Positions 1-22,100 of a stretch of DNA of 64,000 nt are shown in pieces. The position numbers were made by a program, and so were the translations under genes. The DNA is taken from NCBI RefSeq assembly GCF_001949145.1, contig NW_019091496.1:579221-643220 (forward strand), read 5' to 3'. The notes under the pieces are model-generated. The model ran no database searches. It was not told the DNA's origin and saw only the letters and a list, made by a program, of their open reading frames with translations. The number at the start of each line of letters is the position of its first letter. Within the stretch, counting starts at the first letter, position 1. The DNA comes from Acanthaster planci (taxonomy: Eukaryota > Echinodermata > Asteroidea > Valvatida > Acanthasteridae).

Positions 1-8452
<8,452 letters not shown>

Positions 8453-11400
8453 TAATGGCTTGGAGAAGTGATAAGCTGTGTCTGAATTACTTGGCTGCGG
8501 CTTGAAATTACGTACAACTCTATGGGAAGTGGCTGTTGTTGCAACCATGGACATATGTAATTTTAAGCTGCAGCAGAGTTATTTAGATGCGAACATAGAA
8601 TGGTTTCTAATGGTGGTTATGGGGGAAAAAGTGAATATAATAAGTAGATGAAATCAACACTTTAGAAACATGAAAAAAAATGTTGGTGTGTACCAGGATA
8701 TTGCCGGCCTCCTGTCATGTTTCATAAAACTTTTGGTGGGATGTTGAACTCAGCCATGACAGCTCACACATCAGCCATGTGACCTGTCTTGCGACCTGCA
8801 CCTCAGTTGAGTCAGAAGTGGTTGTAGGACATAAATCTCCCAGAAAACAAAAGTCAGAGGATTTGACATGTAGCATGACATGAATAAAAAGTTTTTACTC
8901 GTATCATTTTCTTTCCAAAAATAATCAGAAATTAGAAAATGCTTCTGTTCTAACTGGATCATAACGTGTACAAATAAGTATTAGCCAGTTCTGTATTTCA
9001 GCTGGCTCACAAAGGCTGCATCTGAACCATGTTTTTTTTTGTCTGTGGCTTGGCTATTCTCATAGGTGTGGCCATGTTGAATGTCACAGCCGTAGACAAA
9101 AAGGATTGAAGCACACCTCACCTTTCTGTCTGGCACCGGATGTAAAATAGAAAATTGTGGGAGTAGAATGCCTGTGTAAAGATACAACATACTTGTTCAA
9201 ATTGTTCATGTGTCGTTCTCAAATGTTTTGCACTGACTTGTTTCAGTTCCATCACAACAGTGAAGATGGATCAAAACTATTTACCTGTATAATTGCACAA
9301 TTATGTATGCAAATACAAAGGCAGGTGCTTTCTTGTGGGTCATACCCTCTTTTGAACTGATGCAGCATTTCTCATTCGTACATAGAGTCAAATGTACTGT
9401 AAATGTATGGTTTCAAAGTAAATATTGTGGGAATGCCAATGTACATTGCCCTTTGTACTTGCAAGGAAACTCTATCTCTTGTCGGTATTAAACCGCTGTC
9501 AGGAGATATGTCACGCAATCAAAACTTTTCACACAATCATTTGTGTCATGACTTCACCAGGCAAAGTGAATATTCTTCTGTGCAATGTTGACTTTACATG
9601 TAGCAGGACAGAAGTGGTGATTTCCCAGAAATGTCCTTCTCTGAACTCACGACAAGGCATTTTGCATTTTAAGTGTAATATAAACACTCTGCTTAAAGGT
9701 AACTGCTCGTGTGTAATTGTTTGAAATTGGAACTGTTTATACTATCTAAATTATATGTGGCTGGACATGGTACGTGTCCATGTACTAGACATTTGGTTTC
9801 CATAGTGACTGAGGAAAAGTATGATCTGGTTTTAACTAAAAAGTAGAAGAGAAGGTATTTAAACAGATCACAGCAAATGTTTGAGTTTTACAAATATTTG
9901 CTTTCATGGGGGTTTGACTTTAGCTTGTATTCATTCAGTGCTTGAAAGCGTAGTTGGTTGAAAGGTTTGCGATACAGTAGTCATTCAAGACCATAAATAA
10001 AGAGTGGGAAATGACATCTAACAGTGTGGCAGTGGACAAGGTATGATGTGATAGAATGCTGTCGGTATCATTAATTACATTGATCATCAATACACAGAAT
10101 GATAAGCTATGATTTTTATGTCCCTACACATGGACAGGTGCATTTTATTTTGTAAGTTTTCAGTTTATTTGTTTTATGTGTCGGGTTTTTTTACATGTGC
10201 ATAAACCAAGCAGAATTCACCAATTCGAAAGTGCGCATGACTTTTCCGGAAGATAATGCGACTTGTTTTCAAAAAAAAAAAAGCTCACTGCAGAGCTGAC
10301 TTCTTGACGTGTAACTGATTGTTGTGCATCTGTTTTGTTAGGCAGAAACAGATTCTGTGGATTTACTCATTGCTTTGATTTTTTAAAATAATTTTTTAAA
10401 AGGTGTAAACCAATCGTAATGCTCTCTCTCTTTTCATATATGCTTAATTTTACGTTCATTTTGAGTCTAATTAATTTCAGTTTGATTCAGATATATGAGT
10501 ACTACTGCATGCTTATTTCAAGACCTATTACTCTACACCTATGGTCAGTCTGCCATACCAAAACAAGTTTTTGAAATGCATGCGTATGTTTTAAAATACC
10601 TAAATTATTATACAGTAATGAGTTTGTGGACAGATGTATGTATATAAGTATTTTTTTACAGCAGTGAAGAAATTTTTCATGTTTTTCTGGCCTACCAGTT
10701 ACTGCAGATGATGTGGAATGAAACTCTAAATACTGATTACATTTTAATTTTCTTGCCAAGGGATTTACTTGACACTGCATACAGACAATTAGGAGGAGAT
10801 GCCATTCTTGCGGGGCCATCACACTCATGCACGGGTCTTAACTTGAGCACGGGTGTGCATTTTAGCAAGCCACAATACCCTATAGGTCCAAGATAAATGT
10901 AATGCACACATACCGCTTAGGTGAGAACAGGATGACCTGCCATAATGGCTTCTAATTCCGGTTGCTGGAATAGTTTAATAGCTGTGGAATATGCACATCT
11001 AAGAAAGTTTCATAGATGATCAGAAGGAGAATAAACTTTGGTGTGGTTTTAACCCCCTATAACCCAGGAATCAGAGGCAAGCTTGGGGCAAACTATAGTT
11101 CTACCAACAGTTATTTGCTTTTTAGCATTGTGCACTCACGATACAGTTAGCCTTGAACATCCTTTGTTGAACTATTTTGTGAAATCTCTTCATCACTCGC
11201 AGTTTGCCATTTACTACAACTCCCAAGATGCACATGGTCAATGACATCTAAATTACTGTCTTGTGAATGGTTCCCTCTGTACTGATTAATGAAGCCGACT
11301 ACTGATAACCAGTGGTGCGACCTAGGGACTGGTTCCAGATGGTTGAATAGATCGTCCAAACGATCCATCATTTCGGTGATATTTCTTTAAAAACTACAGT

Positions 11401-11499
11401 CATCATTTAAACTTCAAATGATGAATTTCAAACAGTACCATGTTGTACTGAAAGTTAAAATGGATGAGTTGTTGAATCTCAGAATTAGACTGTAAGGTT

Positions 11500-11943
11500 G
11501 AGTTCGGGCGGCCTGTTCTTGACATGGGTCTCGTGTTCTTGCTCCTGAACGGCGGGAACATGACCCAAGAACACTGTTCTGGGATCAGTGTTGACACACC
11601 ACCTGCTTATCGGGGTTTTACACGAACACACGGAAAAACTCGTGAGATTTGATTTTTGAAAAGATGTAAAAACTATCGAAATGGCTTACAAAACTGGAGA
11701 CAATGGAAAGTTTTGCAAAAATAACAATAATTTTTTATGACAGATATGATTTTTTTTTACGGAAAAGAAGTTAGCCCAAACATTAACTCTCGAAAAATGC
11801 GCAACGATGCCGCTATGCTGCATGTTGCTTGCATGCTACAAATAACTAGTGGTGATAAGCGGTTGTACGTTCCCGGTGTTGATTGCCTGACCCACAACAA
11901 ATCAAGCTGTTCGTGAACATACGAGAATAAGCCGCCCGAACTC
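11500..11943. mobile_element. 444-bp terminal-inverted-repeat element, copy 2
   Basis: Same length and ends as the copy at 2293-2736, and readily alignable throughout (shared GGGAACATGACCCAAGAA, GAGATTTGATTTTTGAAAAG and TGTTGCTTGCATGCTAC). Numerous substitutions separate the copies, so neither is very young. Located downstream of the kinase gene. Confidence 0.85.
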
Positions 11944-14900
11944 GGCCTAAATTACACTGTAGATTAACCCAATTGTTGGTGGTTTGTCTTGGTTTTTTGT
12001 GTGGCATCTTATCAGTGTATTCTTGACATTGTTTTATAAAAAAGTACGACATTTTCTTGGCTACATACACATACACTGGAGACTTTTCCTCGGCGGATTG
12101 TACAGACACTTGAAATTGAGGATTTGGCCGTAGACGCTCCTCCTTTCACTTAGAATTTGCACTTGGCCAATCAATTGGAAATCAGTCATAATTAAAAAAA
12201 AAAAAACTATTTTGGTTTGGATGTTATGCAGTGAGAAGTTTTTTTTTAAACACATTTTACCAAGCAGTCTGGGCATGGAGGCCAGAATTTTTGTATTCAT
12301 TGTAAAATAATTTATGAGCAACTCAAATGTTGCGTGAACATGTAAGTGGAAATTTATCCTTGACTATTAATGGATGTGATTTACTTCAGGTTTTAAGGGG
12401 AATAAACAGTTGAAGATGCAATACATTGTAGTAGCTGAATTGCTTTCACTGTGATTTATAAACCAGTCATTGGATGGAAAATAAGACGGTATTCTGTTTT
12501 ATGCATTAGTCTTGTTAGAAACTGTGAAGATGTTTTATAGCATGTATAATTCATGTTGTATATTGTAATCTGGCATTTTTTTTCAAACATCAAGTCAAAA
12601 ACCTAATTAGAATTTCACCTCAAGTCCTTGATATTGGTAGTATGCCAAGAGCTTGAGTGCGTCAGTGGTCTGTTCATTGAAGTGCCAAAATAGGGTTTTT
12701 GTTCTCTCAGTTGCATAGCTGAATCCTCGGTATAAGCGTAGTTTAAAGTTCAGGGATCAAGTGATAAAATATGAAGCCTTGTCTTTTCCATTCATGTATT
12801 CAGAGTTTTTTTTATTGTACTGAAAGGTGTGGTGTTTGTTGGTATAGTGATGGGGGAAAGAACAGTGGATAAACACAGTCTCTTGAACATGTATTTGAGT
12901 ATCAAACATTGTATGGTCTATTTGAAATAGAACGTAAATTGTTTTGGAATCTTTTTAACAATTCATTACTCTCCATTTCACATTGCTATAGAAAGTAATT
13001 TTGATTGGAGAGAAAAAACTCAAACGTAGCAAGCAAATTACTTGGAATGTGGGGGTTTCTATTAATGTTCAGTGTTGAACAGAATGGAAAACAGACGCGC
13101 TAGATTTTATCCATTACAAAACTGATGGGAGTTATCCCAACTGTTCTGGTGTCATACTGGGAAGTTTTCAACCTGAACTTGTGGAGATAATACAAGATCA
13201 TTTGTCCATATTACTGTACAAGGCATACAGTGGATAAAAGGTTTCATGACATGAAATTCAACACAGCTTACACAGTAATTGTCTTTCTTGAATTTTAACC
13301 TCTGCTTCATTTTTTCTGTACAGAGTAAATTTTATTGATGTAATGTTTGTATGATGTGGCTGCTCAAAAGCTTGTCATACATAACACTGAAAATGTCACA
13401 ATTTACAAAAATCTATGCTTTGTTCATTGCTGCACAAAAAGTAGAGTATATGTCAGTTGTTTGGAGTAATCGGATGGAATAGATGTGATGTTTCTGGTGA
13501 CATTAGACATGGCTTGTAGATGTACACACACATTAAATTTGAACAGGTAATGGTAATGTCAAATAATTTGACTGGATTTTCGTAATAATGTGAAGCCCAG
13601 AGATGGGTAGCAAAATGTTTTTTGTCAACTTCCATGTATAAATGGCAGTAAAAAATTGTCTGCCAAGACGCAGTGCGCATTTTTATTTAAAAATATTTTG
13701 TGTACGATGAAATGAACTGTGGACACTCCAAATTATTGCAAATAAAATCAATGAAATAACCAATGGTAAAATGGTCTTAAATGTGCATGTCTGTCAAGAG
13801 ATATGAGGTAGGAACTTCTATACCATATTGCAATCACATGGTACCAATTTTCACATGGAAACCCTGTCAGTCTTTTTTCAATCACTTTAAATTTCAACAA
13901 CTCTTCCCCTCACAAAACCCAGGTGAATGTTCGCTAATCCCTAGCGCATTGGAACACAGGCTTAACATGTTAATCAACCATGATATAACAAAGGGCAGTA
14001 GGCTCACGTACAACCACCACAAGAAAAATTCGCACACCATATTATAAAGATTTACACAAAAGTGGTTTAATTTAATCAGTCTACCCTCATCAAGCATCCA
14101 CGCTATGGACTGAAAAAGATCACTTCCACTTCCCCATCTCAAAAACCTCGCAAAGAGTTGAACTTTTCTTTCCACAGCAAGCCATCTAGCTTGGCACTTC
14201 GACTGGCAAATGGTCATATTACAGGAACCACCACTTTATTTTTAAATTTTCCAGAAGCTCCATTCAAACTGAACATTCCTTTCCTATTTAAGAGTAAACT
14301 GAGATAAAAAAACTATTTAAGTCCTTGTATGGTCTTCTAAAGAGAACTTGTTAAAGAAAATGAAAGAGTTACTATTTTCTTCTTATTTTACAAATAATAC
14401 ATGTAAGATGCACCCTTTGTTGAATTGTCTCTAAAGAATAGTTTTTGTTAGGATGAAAGAAAATACGTGACGGTTTCAGTTACGTGAACAAGTCAATGAT
14501 TTGCAATTGTACACCATGTTCAAAGGTGCAACATGATATCATGATGATGGTAGAAAGTCGCCAAATCTTTTGGATTCACCAATTTTTGTTGGTAGTTTTG
14601 GTGCTGCACAGCAATGAATTCACTATAACAACCTTGTCAACATTGAAAATTTTTGCCCCTGGCCTCAAAAACAGAATGTTTCTGATAATGTACGAATAAT
14701 CAGCTTAACAACTTCCTAAATTCTTAAGCTAATTATTCCCCTTTCTTCACATCCTTTGTGGAAAAGGAGAATGTGATACACTGCCTAAGAGCTGATTCAG
14801 CTATATCCACTTCTATTTGTGGTTATTTTTGAGAGTGAGACCGATAGTCCAATGTGACAGACGTTTTGCTGAAGCAACCAACCAACCAAATGTGAATACA

Positions 14901-15135
14901 ATGTCAAAAAATGTTGACACATTATATATTGCTTGCAGTCATGTTAAGCAAATAGGAAAAAAAAAATCTTGATCCAAGGGCACATTCATGTATCCTACCA
15001 ATCACCATATCTGTACAAGTAAAAAAAAAGAAAGTGAACACTATCCCTAAACTCTAGCACTGACTGAAAGTATATAAATGACTTGCTAATCTAAACACTG
15101 ACGAAGTATGTACTATAGTCCTGGGTATTAAAACA

Positions 15136-15276
15136 TTAACCCTCCTATGGTTTTACANNNNNNNNNNNNNNNNNNNNNNNNNNNNNNNNNNNNNNNGTGC
15201 ACAACACAACACAGCTGTGCTTCTTTGAGGTGTTCACCAAATGACCCAAAGTGTGACTTCAGCATAGGAGGGTTAA
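15136..15276. mobile_element. TTAA-flanked inverted-repeat element interrupted by assembly gap
   Basis: TTAA followed by CCCTCCTATG on the left; CATAGGAGGG followed by TTAA on the right. The TTAA duplication with CCCT ends is the pattern of piggyBac-type elements. A 39-base gap (15158-15196) hides part of the interior, so the true length is uncertain. Confidence 0.75.
15158..15196. other. Assembly gap (39 n)
   Basis: Run of n inside the TTAA-flanked repeat, likely an assembly break at the inverted repeat. Confidence 0.99.
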
Positions 15277-15964
15277 TTACTTCATATTGTCAAAGAGCAT
15301 TCTCCTTCCAATGAATGAACAAAATGCATGTACATGTATATAAATAGTAATATAGTACACAGTTTGTAGAAATCTTTAACATCACGTTTGTATCAATGAT
15401 ACAGTACGGAGAACTTTGACTCGAACAAGGAAAGTTTATAACCATAACCCAATATTATTCAGCACTAAGTCACGGTAAAATTGTAGACGAACGAATCAAT
15501 CACAATTGTTTTTCTCCTGCTAAATAGGTAGTGGCCATTAAACGTACATTGTTTTTCATTTCAGGCTTGTACAAAATTGGTACTGAATGTGCCAATCCAT
15601 TAATGGCTGCAGTTGGCTTGTGGTGATTTCAAGCAAAATGTGGAAAGAACGTGACGTCTCGTGCTGAAGTGAAACTGACAAAAGTCAAAGCTCTGGAAAG
15701 TGAAACTTTTGCAGGCAGTAATGTCAACTGTAGATTGTGACTAAAATTAGAATTCGAGCTCTGTTCATTGTTATTTGTAGCAAGGCAGCTGAACAGAAAA
15801 AACACGTCACAGATGATTGCAAACCCACACCTGCCATTCCATTTCCTCCCCCCCCGCAAGGAAAAAAAATCTTGTACAACCTCATCTGGAAGAGAAAGTG
15901 AATTCACAATTTGATTAATTACACCCGACCATGACACTGTTACATTGGCACTGTTATACTTTTT

Positions 15965-16160
15965 CTAATGCTCCATCTTTTCCTCTGTGGACTGTGCTGG
16001 GGGTGCTGGGGGAGGGGTGGTTTGGGCACTTGGGGCAGGTTTGGTCACATCGTTGCCTTCCTTGGCGGGAGGAGAGTCGGTTTTGGCTGAGACTGCTGGC
16101 TTCTCCTCTTTGACGTCTATAGGTTTTTGAGAATCAGGCACAGGTTTTTCTGTCTCAGGT
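15965..16160 (-). CDS. HDAC1: HDAC exon 12 (tail and stop)
   Basis: Acceptor GCTTTCAG. Encodes [20 protein letters not shown] and a proline/threonine-rich end ([19 protein letters not shown]) before TAG. The IDVKEEKP segment looks like a sumoylation motif of the kind found near the human HDAC1 C-terminus (inference). Confidence 0.88.
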
Positions 16161-19100
16161 CTGAAAGCAGACAACATGGAAGGCATTTTTGTTACAAAGA
16201 TAAACATACACAAAACCTACAATTTAACTACAATTTGCACGATTCTATTGAAACAATGCTAAAAAATAAGCATCATCCACTCACTAGTGAAAAAAAGTAC
16301 CACTAAATAAACAAATGAAATAACGGTCTTGTTTGCAGACAACTGGTGAATTTAGGCCATAATTTTGTTACGGGCTAAATGTATGACCAAGAAAATCAGT
16401 TTATGACCAAGCAGCAATCTTCTTTTATTATACCTCTGTCCTGAATACTGTATGTTCATTGGCCCAGAATGATCACATGACCAGGTGACAAATACACTTG
16501 TTATACCACAGTCATAGATAGTGAATTTGTATTGGTCGCGAATTGATCACATGATATGATACAAGTGCGCATTTATCATTCACGCTCTCTGGCGATGTTG
16601 CCAGGCTGCAAGAAATGATGGATAACACTGATCTTTCCAACAGTTGATGTGTCGTGTCTACTGTGTTGGAATAGTGTGATCTTTGCCATGAGGGTGGATA
16701 GCCATGGTACTAGCACCTATTATTGTACAGGGGGTGTGAGTGGAAAATTGTTAAAAATAGCTGAAATCGCGAACGTGAAGCATATACAGTGTGAGGTCCG
16801 TGGCCCGCTTAAATTAAGGGCTCCGGGAAAATTGTGAAATATAGATGTACTGTGGTGCATTTTACAGCCTCCTGGTACAACTGTTATCCATGTTTGTCTT
16901 GCAATTTAGGCTACATGTACTATTTAATTTTAGATTTTTTTTTCATCATTTTCATACTTATTTGGATAAAATTCCTGAGGGTTAAAATAAACTAGTAATA
17001 ATAGTAAATTGTAAATATTGAGGTTTGTTGAGTGATTTGGCCATTTTCCCACCTGCATCTAACGACGTTTTCGAAATTTTGATTCCTTTAAAGACCGCAC
17101 ATCGCATGTCCAAGCTTTTGGATTTTCCGATCCCAGCGCAGATTGTACTGCCTGCCCACATTACGGTGTATTCCATTCACGTCTGTTTCCGCGGATTTGT
17201 AACTTGAGGATCGGTCTTGTCATAGACTGTCTCCAAGTCAGAACCTCTTTGGACAAATATACATTTGTGTTGCACTGACATTTCGATGAGTTTATGCAAA
17301 ACTGTGTGATAATGACACAAGAACTTGGCGTGCCCCGCACTTGTTCGAAAGAGGACGTGCGAAGTCTGGCCTGGCTGTCGCATTGCGCCAGTTAAAAAAA
17401 AAGATAAAACAGAAAAATTGGTGCCTGCACAGGAAAGAAAAACAAAGAAAATCTGACCTATTGATGACCAACAAGCAGAAAATGAAATTTAGCATATTCA
17501 ACAAAAAAGCGGAAATCCTTTAAAAACGGAGATTTCACACCCCTGATTGCAGATGTGCACTGCATGGGGGGACATTGAAGCACTGTGTCCATTTGCATGT
17601 ATTACTATCTTCATTCTGACCATGACAGTCTCGCGGGTGTCTGTACATTTACCTAGCTATGTTTGAACATGAATATGCTCTGATCACTGTTTATGCTGCC
17701 GCTGTTGTGTATATAAAATGCACGTGCCATTGTCTCTTCCTGTCTGAATTTGGGGTAAATACTTCAACCAGTTGACAAACCCCAGTGCTTTATGAATTCA
17801 GGTTTTTCTAATAATTTAACCAGTTTGTTATATATCCTAGATTTCCTCCCCCCCCCAAAAAAAAGGTCCACAAAGGACATCACAGTCAATAATATTTAAT
17901 ATAATAATTCAATATCTAAATTTGCTGTTCAGGTGTTTCAATTTGTCAAAGTGTTTTCATTTATCTGGTAATAAAATATGCATATACACATAGGACCATT
18001 CCAGTTTAATCTATGAACATGGTATAACAAAACTATGACAGGGTCCATGGGTTTTGAACACCCTCGGCTTCGCCTTGAGTGCCATTTGCCCCCTCAGGTG
18101 TACAAAACACCATGGACCCCTCAAACACAGAGAACAATCGTTGAATGTCACATCCACCGCTGGACATCACATTATGATGACACAGATCAGTCCCTTACCC
18201 CCAGTGACCCATATATTGGGGACTGCTCACAGACCACTCATTGATACATCTTCTTTGAGGTGAGGCTGCATGCAAGAGCTTGTTCATACCCCTTGGACCT
18301 AGATTCGGCAAAGAGAAATGCTGCAAATCTATGTCACCTGGGGACCTCGGGTACATGGCACTAATGGCAGCTGACTCTTTCCCAAGCCTCTCATTTGCCA
18401 ATCAGGAGGCGGGGGGGGACTTCGTTGTAAAATGTTCAATGTACACAGTGAAGTATAAGACATTCACTGTGTTCTTGTTTAATTACCCTTTGGCAGGTGG
18501 TTCAGAGGTGGATATATCCATAGGCTCAGCATTGACAGCAGCGCTGGCAGTCACCTTTTCCTTGTTAGTTAGTTCTTCTCTCTCCCTCCGAGCTTCTGCA
18601 CCTTCACAGACACGGGGAAAAGGGACGTGTCATCATAATAATCGTCACTTTGGATTGAACAAGAAAAATCATATTTGAATGACATCATAGGCAACTTAAG
18701 CTTACATATTTTACAAGTAAAAATTATCATCTTTGAACACAAATACATGCACCTTCGAGACTTTATCTTGGGCACAAAAGGTTGGTCTATACTTGTGTTA
18801 AGCTCCCTTGTGATTTCAGACCTGTAGCTGTCAAGAAGTCCAAGATTTCAGGAATATCCACCTACATTAGTGATTAGCAAAATGCAAAGCTTACTGCCCC
18901 CTACTTGATACTTACTTTTCTCAGCTGCCTCTTTTGCCTGAGTATCCTGCGCCGGTCGTTGCCTCTTGCGTCGGTGCGACCTGATATCCCGCCGCCCGCC
19001 CTCCCCCTCGTCCTCGCTGTCCGAGAACTCCTCGTCGCAGGCGATGCGCTTGTCACGGGACATGATGGAGATGCGCTTGTCCGAGTGCTCCTCTTCCTCG

Positions 19101-22100
19101 TTGTCGCTCTCATCCCGGAGGGCGTCCTCCAGGATGGGCTGGATCTGGACACCAGGTGCATGAGGGATCATGCGCAAGTTCTCGTACAGTCTCGTCCTGT
19201 GATGAATTTAAAAGGGTTACATGTTTTAGAGGCAAGAAAAAAATATCAACCCATTCCCTTTGAAAATTCATGGCCTGACATGAATATAAAAGAAAAATTT
19301 GTATCTTCAAGAGTTTTTGCAGAAACCTTTCTGAATTTTCCAAATTTCACTCGGGTACTCAGGTGCAACGACCAAACTGCACGCTGTTTTTGTACCTCTG
19401 CTTTCAAGATGCACTGAGCCCCTTGTGAAGATACAGTGGCTGGACTGTTCTTTCGCCTATCCAACCAAATTCCCCAAATGTATACTTGTGAATGTTGAAA
19501 GATCTCAGAGGCTCAACTTGGATATATTTTGACTACACCTCAGAGCATACTCCAATATTTAACATAGAAAATTTCTCTACTCTACACAAATGTGATGAAA
19601 ACAGAAAAAGAATTGAGAGCTATGGATGTTAGCGAATAAAACCAAGTTGCTAACTTCTCAGAGAAAAAGCACAGAGGTTGAAACCTACTTGATTTTCTCA
19701 AGGTAGTCACCAGTGTTCTGGTTAGTCATGTTAGAGGGACTGATGTGCAGCTTGAAGTCTGGTCCAAAATACTCAAAGTAATCGTTGTATGGCAACTCTG
19801 CAAAGGAGTAAAAAAAAGGAAAGTAAGTATAGCACAACTTTTAATATGACCAACTTAAACAGAAAAAATTTCACATTCTAATTATTCTGCATATTCACAC
19901 ATCAAACTCTTTCAAGGTGGAGACATCTTGTTTTGGATTTCCTTATGGCTTCATACGTTACAAGTTCACCTGTTCATTTTTCAAGATCAGTACTGTTTCT
20001 TTTTTTCCAGGAGCACAGTATGTATGTACACAATGCAACCTATGCACAGATTACGGCCAAACTTACCATTTGCAATTTCTACTCCCAGGGCAGTTGCAGT
20101 CTCATAAGTCCAGCAGCGAGCGACGTTGCGTATAGTGTAGCCACCTCCGCCAAGAAGTAGCAATGGCAGGTTGTACTGCTTCATAAACTCCACACACTTG
20201 GCATGACCTGTTCAACAGATACCGATCATTTGAACACTAAGAACATAAACTGTATCTTAGCTTGAGCACCAATTTTCATTGCATTTACATTGTTTTCAAG
20301 GATGCCAAACAGATTTCTGAAGAGCTCAATGACAAGCTGAACTGAACTTAAGACATTCCTCTTTTTTCTATTAATCCCCATCACTTATATTTATTTGATT
20401 AAAACTCTGGGGCCAATTTAATTGAGCTGCTTAAGCAAAAAACTTTGCTTAATAAACAAAGATTACCAGCTTCAACTCTATCTGATAGTAATGCTAACCA
20501 AAAAACAGCTAAATATGATCCCAAAACAATATACATAACATGCAGTTTGGGCTGGTTACCTGATTTATCAAGTAAGGCTTAAGGCTCTATGAAATTGGCC
20601 CCTGGACTTCAGTGTTAAGAATAAAACAGGTACTCTTTGTTCTTTGAGGCTCTTACCTTTCAAGGTGAGGTTGAAGCAACCAAGCCTATCCCCTGAGAGT
20701 GAGTCTGCACCACACTGTAATACGACAGCACTGGGCTGGTACATCTCCATCACCTTTGACATGATCTGAAGTCAAACATGAAATAATGTAGAAAACTTTC
20801 ACACTAAACCCTAATATTACCACAAAGACAAAAACTACTTCATCCCCAACTTGCACAATTGACATATTTATCTAAAAAGCAATGAATGACTGTCTCTTTT
20901 ACTTAAAAAGTGAACATTAAAAATTGACAAAGTATAAAAATAATAAAATTTGCGAATAAAATTTCAGAAATTTGCCAGTTATGTTTGAAAAGCTGTAACA
21001 TGCAAAATGCAAATGGAAAATCTGTTAAAAATCTTGTTGAAAAACTTATAGTTAATGCAACGAGAAAAAATGGCATTGTCATGTACACCAGCCACTTAAC
21101 AAAGCCTGCTATTGCTTGGAAAGCTTTCTTAAACACTGACTTACTGGTTTGAAAATGTGCTCATAAGATTCATCATCAATTCCATCTCGCAGTGGGAAGT
21201 TGACAGCATAGTATTTACCTTTGCCAGCACCAATGTCCTGTAGGATGACATCCAGAGGACAGCGAGATTGAGGAATACGCGAGAAAAGATACAAAGTGTG
21301 TCAAAAATAGTGATTTTTTCCCTACTTTCTCCATTAGCTCTAACCCCCTCAGCCTTTTTTGCTGGGACCCTCCTCAATCCTCCAATTTTTGGGGTGAAAA
21401 AATTGGATTCTCCCTCAATCCTCCAAAATTTCTTGAAAATGTTAGTTGGAGGTGTGCCTACTGCCTCAATCCTTCAAAATCCTCCAGCAATTCCGGTCAT
21501 GATGTTGAGGCAGTGCAAATGGCATTCTTAAGCAGTGCGGTTGATTCAAAAGAAATATCAGGCTGAACTTATGCATGACTGAGCAAGAACAACACAAGGT
21601 CTAATCCACGATCTTCATGCGTGGCATCCTATGCAATCAGCCGTGCACTTTTGCCAGTCACCCTCAATCCTCCAAAATCCTCCAAACCACCCGAAAGACT
21701 TTGGAGGACTGAGGAGGGTTAGGGTTAACCCTAACTCTCTTGGGTGATTTGCTAGCAACCTTCAACATCCTTGCAAACTGTACACATAAACAGCTAGACT
21801 CTGTTTATTTGTGGTATGTCTCATCCTACACAAAACACAGTCAGTTTGACAAACTTCAACAAACCATGGTTTTGGAGTTTGGCAGGTTTGGGATCATTAG
21901 GGTTAAGGACTTTTTGCATACATGAATGAACTCTCACTTCTTGTTTAACGTCTCTTTTAAATTAAGCAATCAAATTTAATAGTTTCAACTTTCAGGTAAG
22001 ACCAAAGAGGGAATCAAATTTCCCATCAGACACTTTTCTTTCTTTTTATCTGCCAGATTTGTGTTTAATTCATGGATCTTTCCAAACCCAACATACTTTT

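Larger units (their letters stand above)
8453..15964. other. Intergenic region between convergent kinase and HDAC genes
   Basis: Both genes end here, so it should hold two 3' UTRs. Possible poly(A) signals: AATAAA-like words at about 8883, 9999, 12401 and 13741 on the plus strand, and on the minus strand a TTTATT near 14234. Which are used cannot be told. It also contains a 444-bp element copy, a TTAA-flanked element and a 39-base gap. No further gene is supported. Confidence 0.6.

Noticed and set aside
18905-19417. 170-codon plus-strand frame
   Set aside because: It is the antisense shadow of GC-rich HDAC exon 10.
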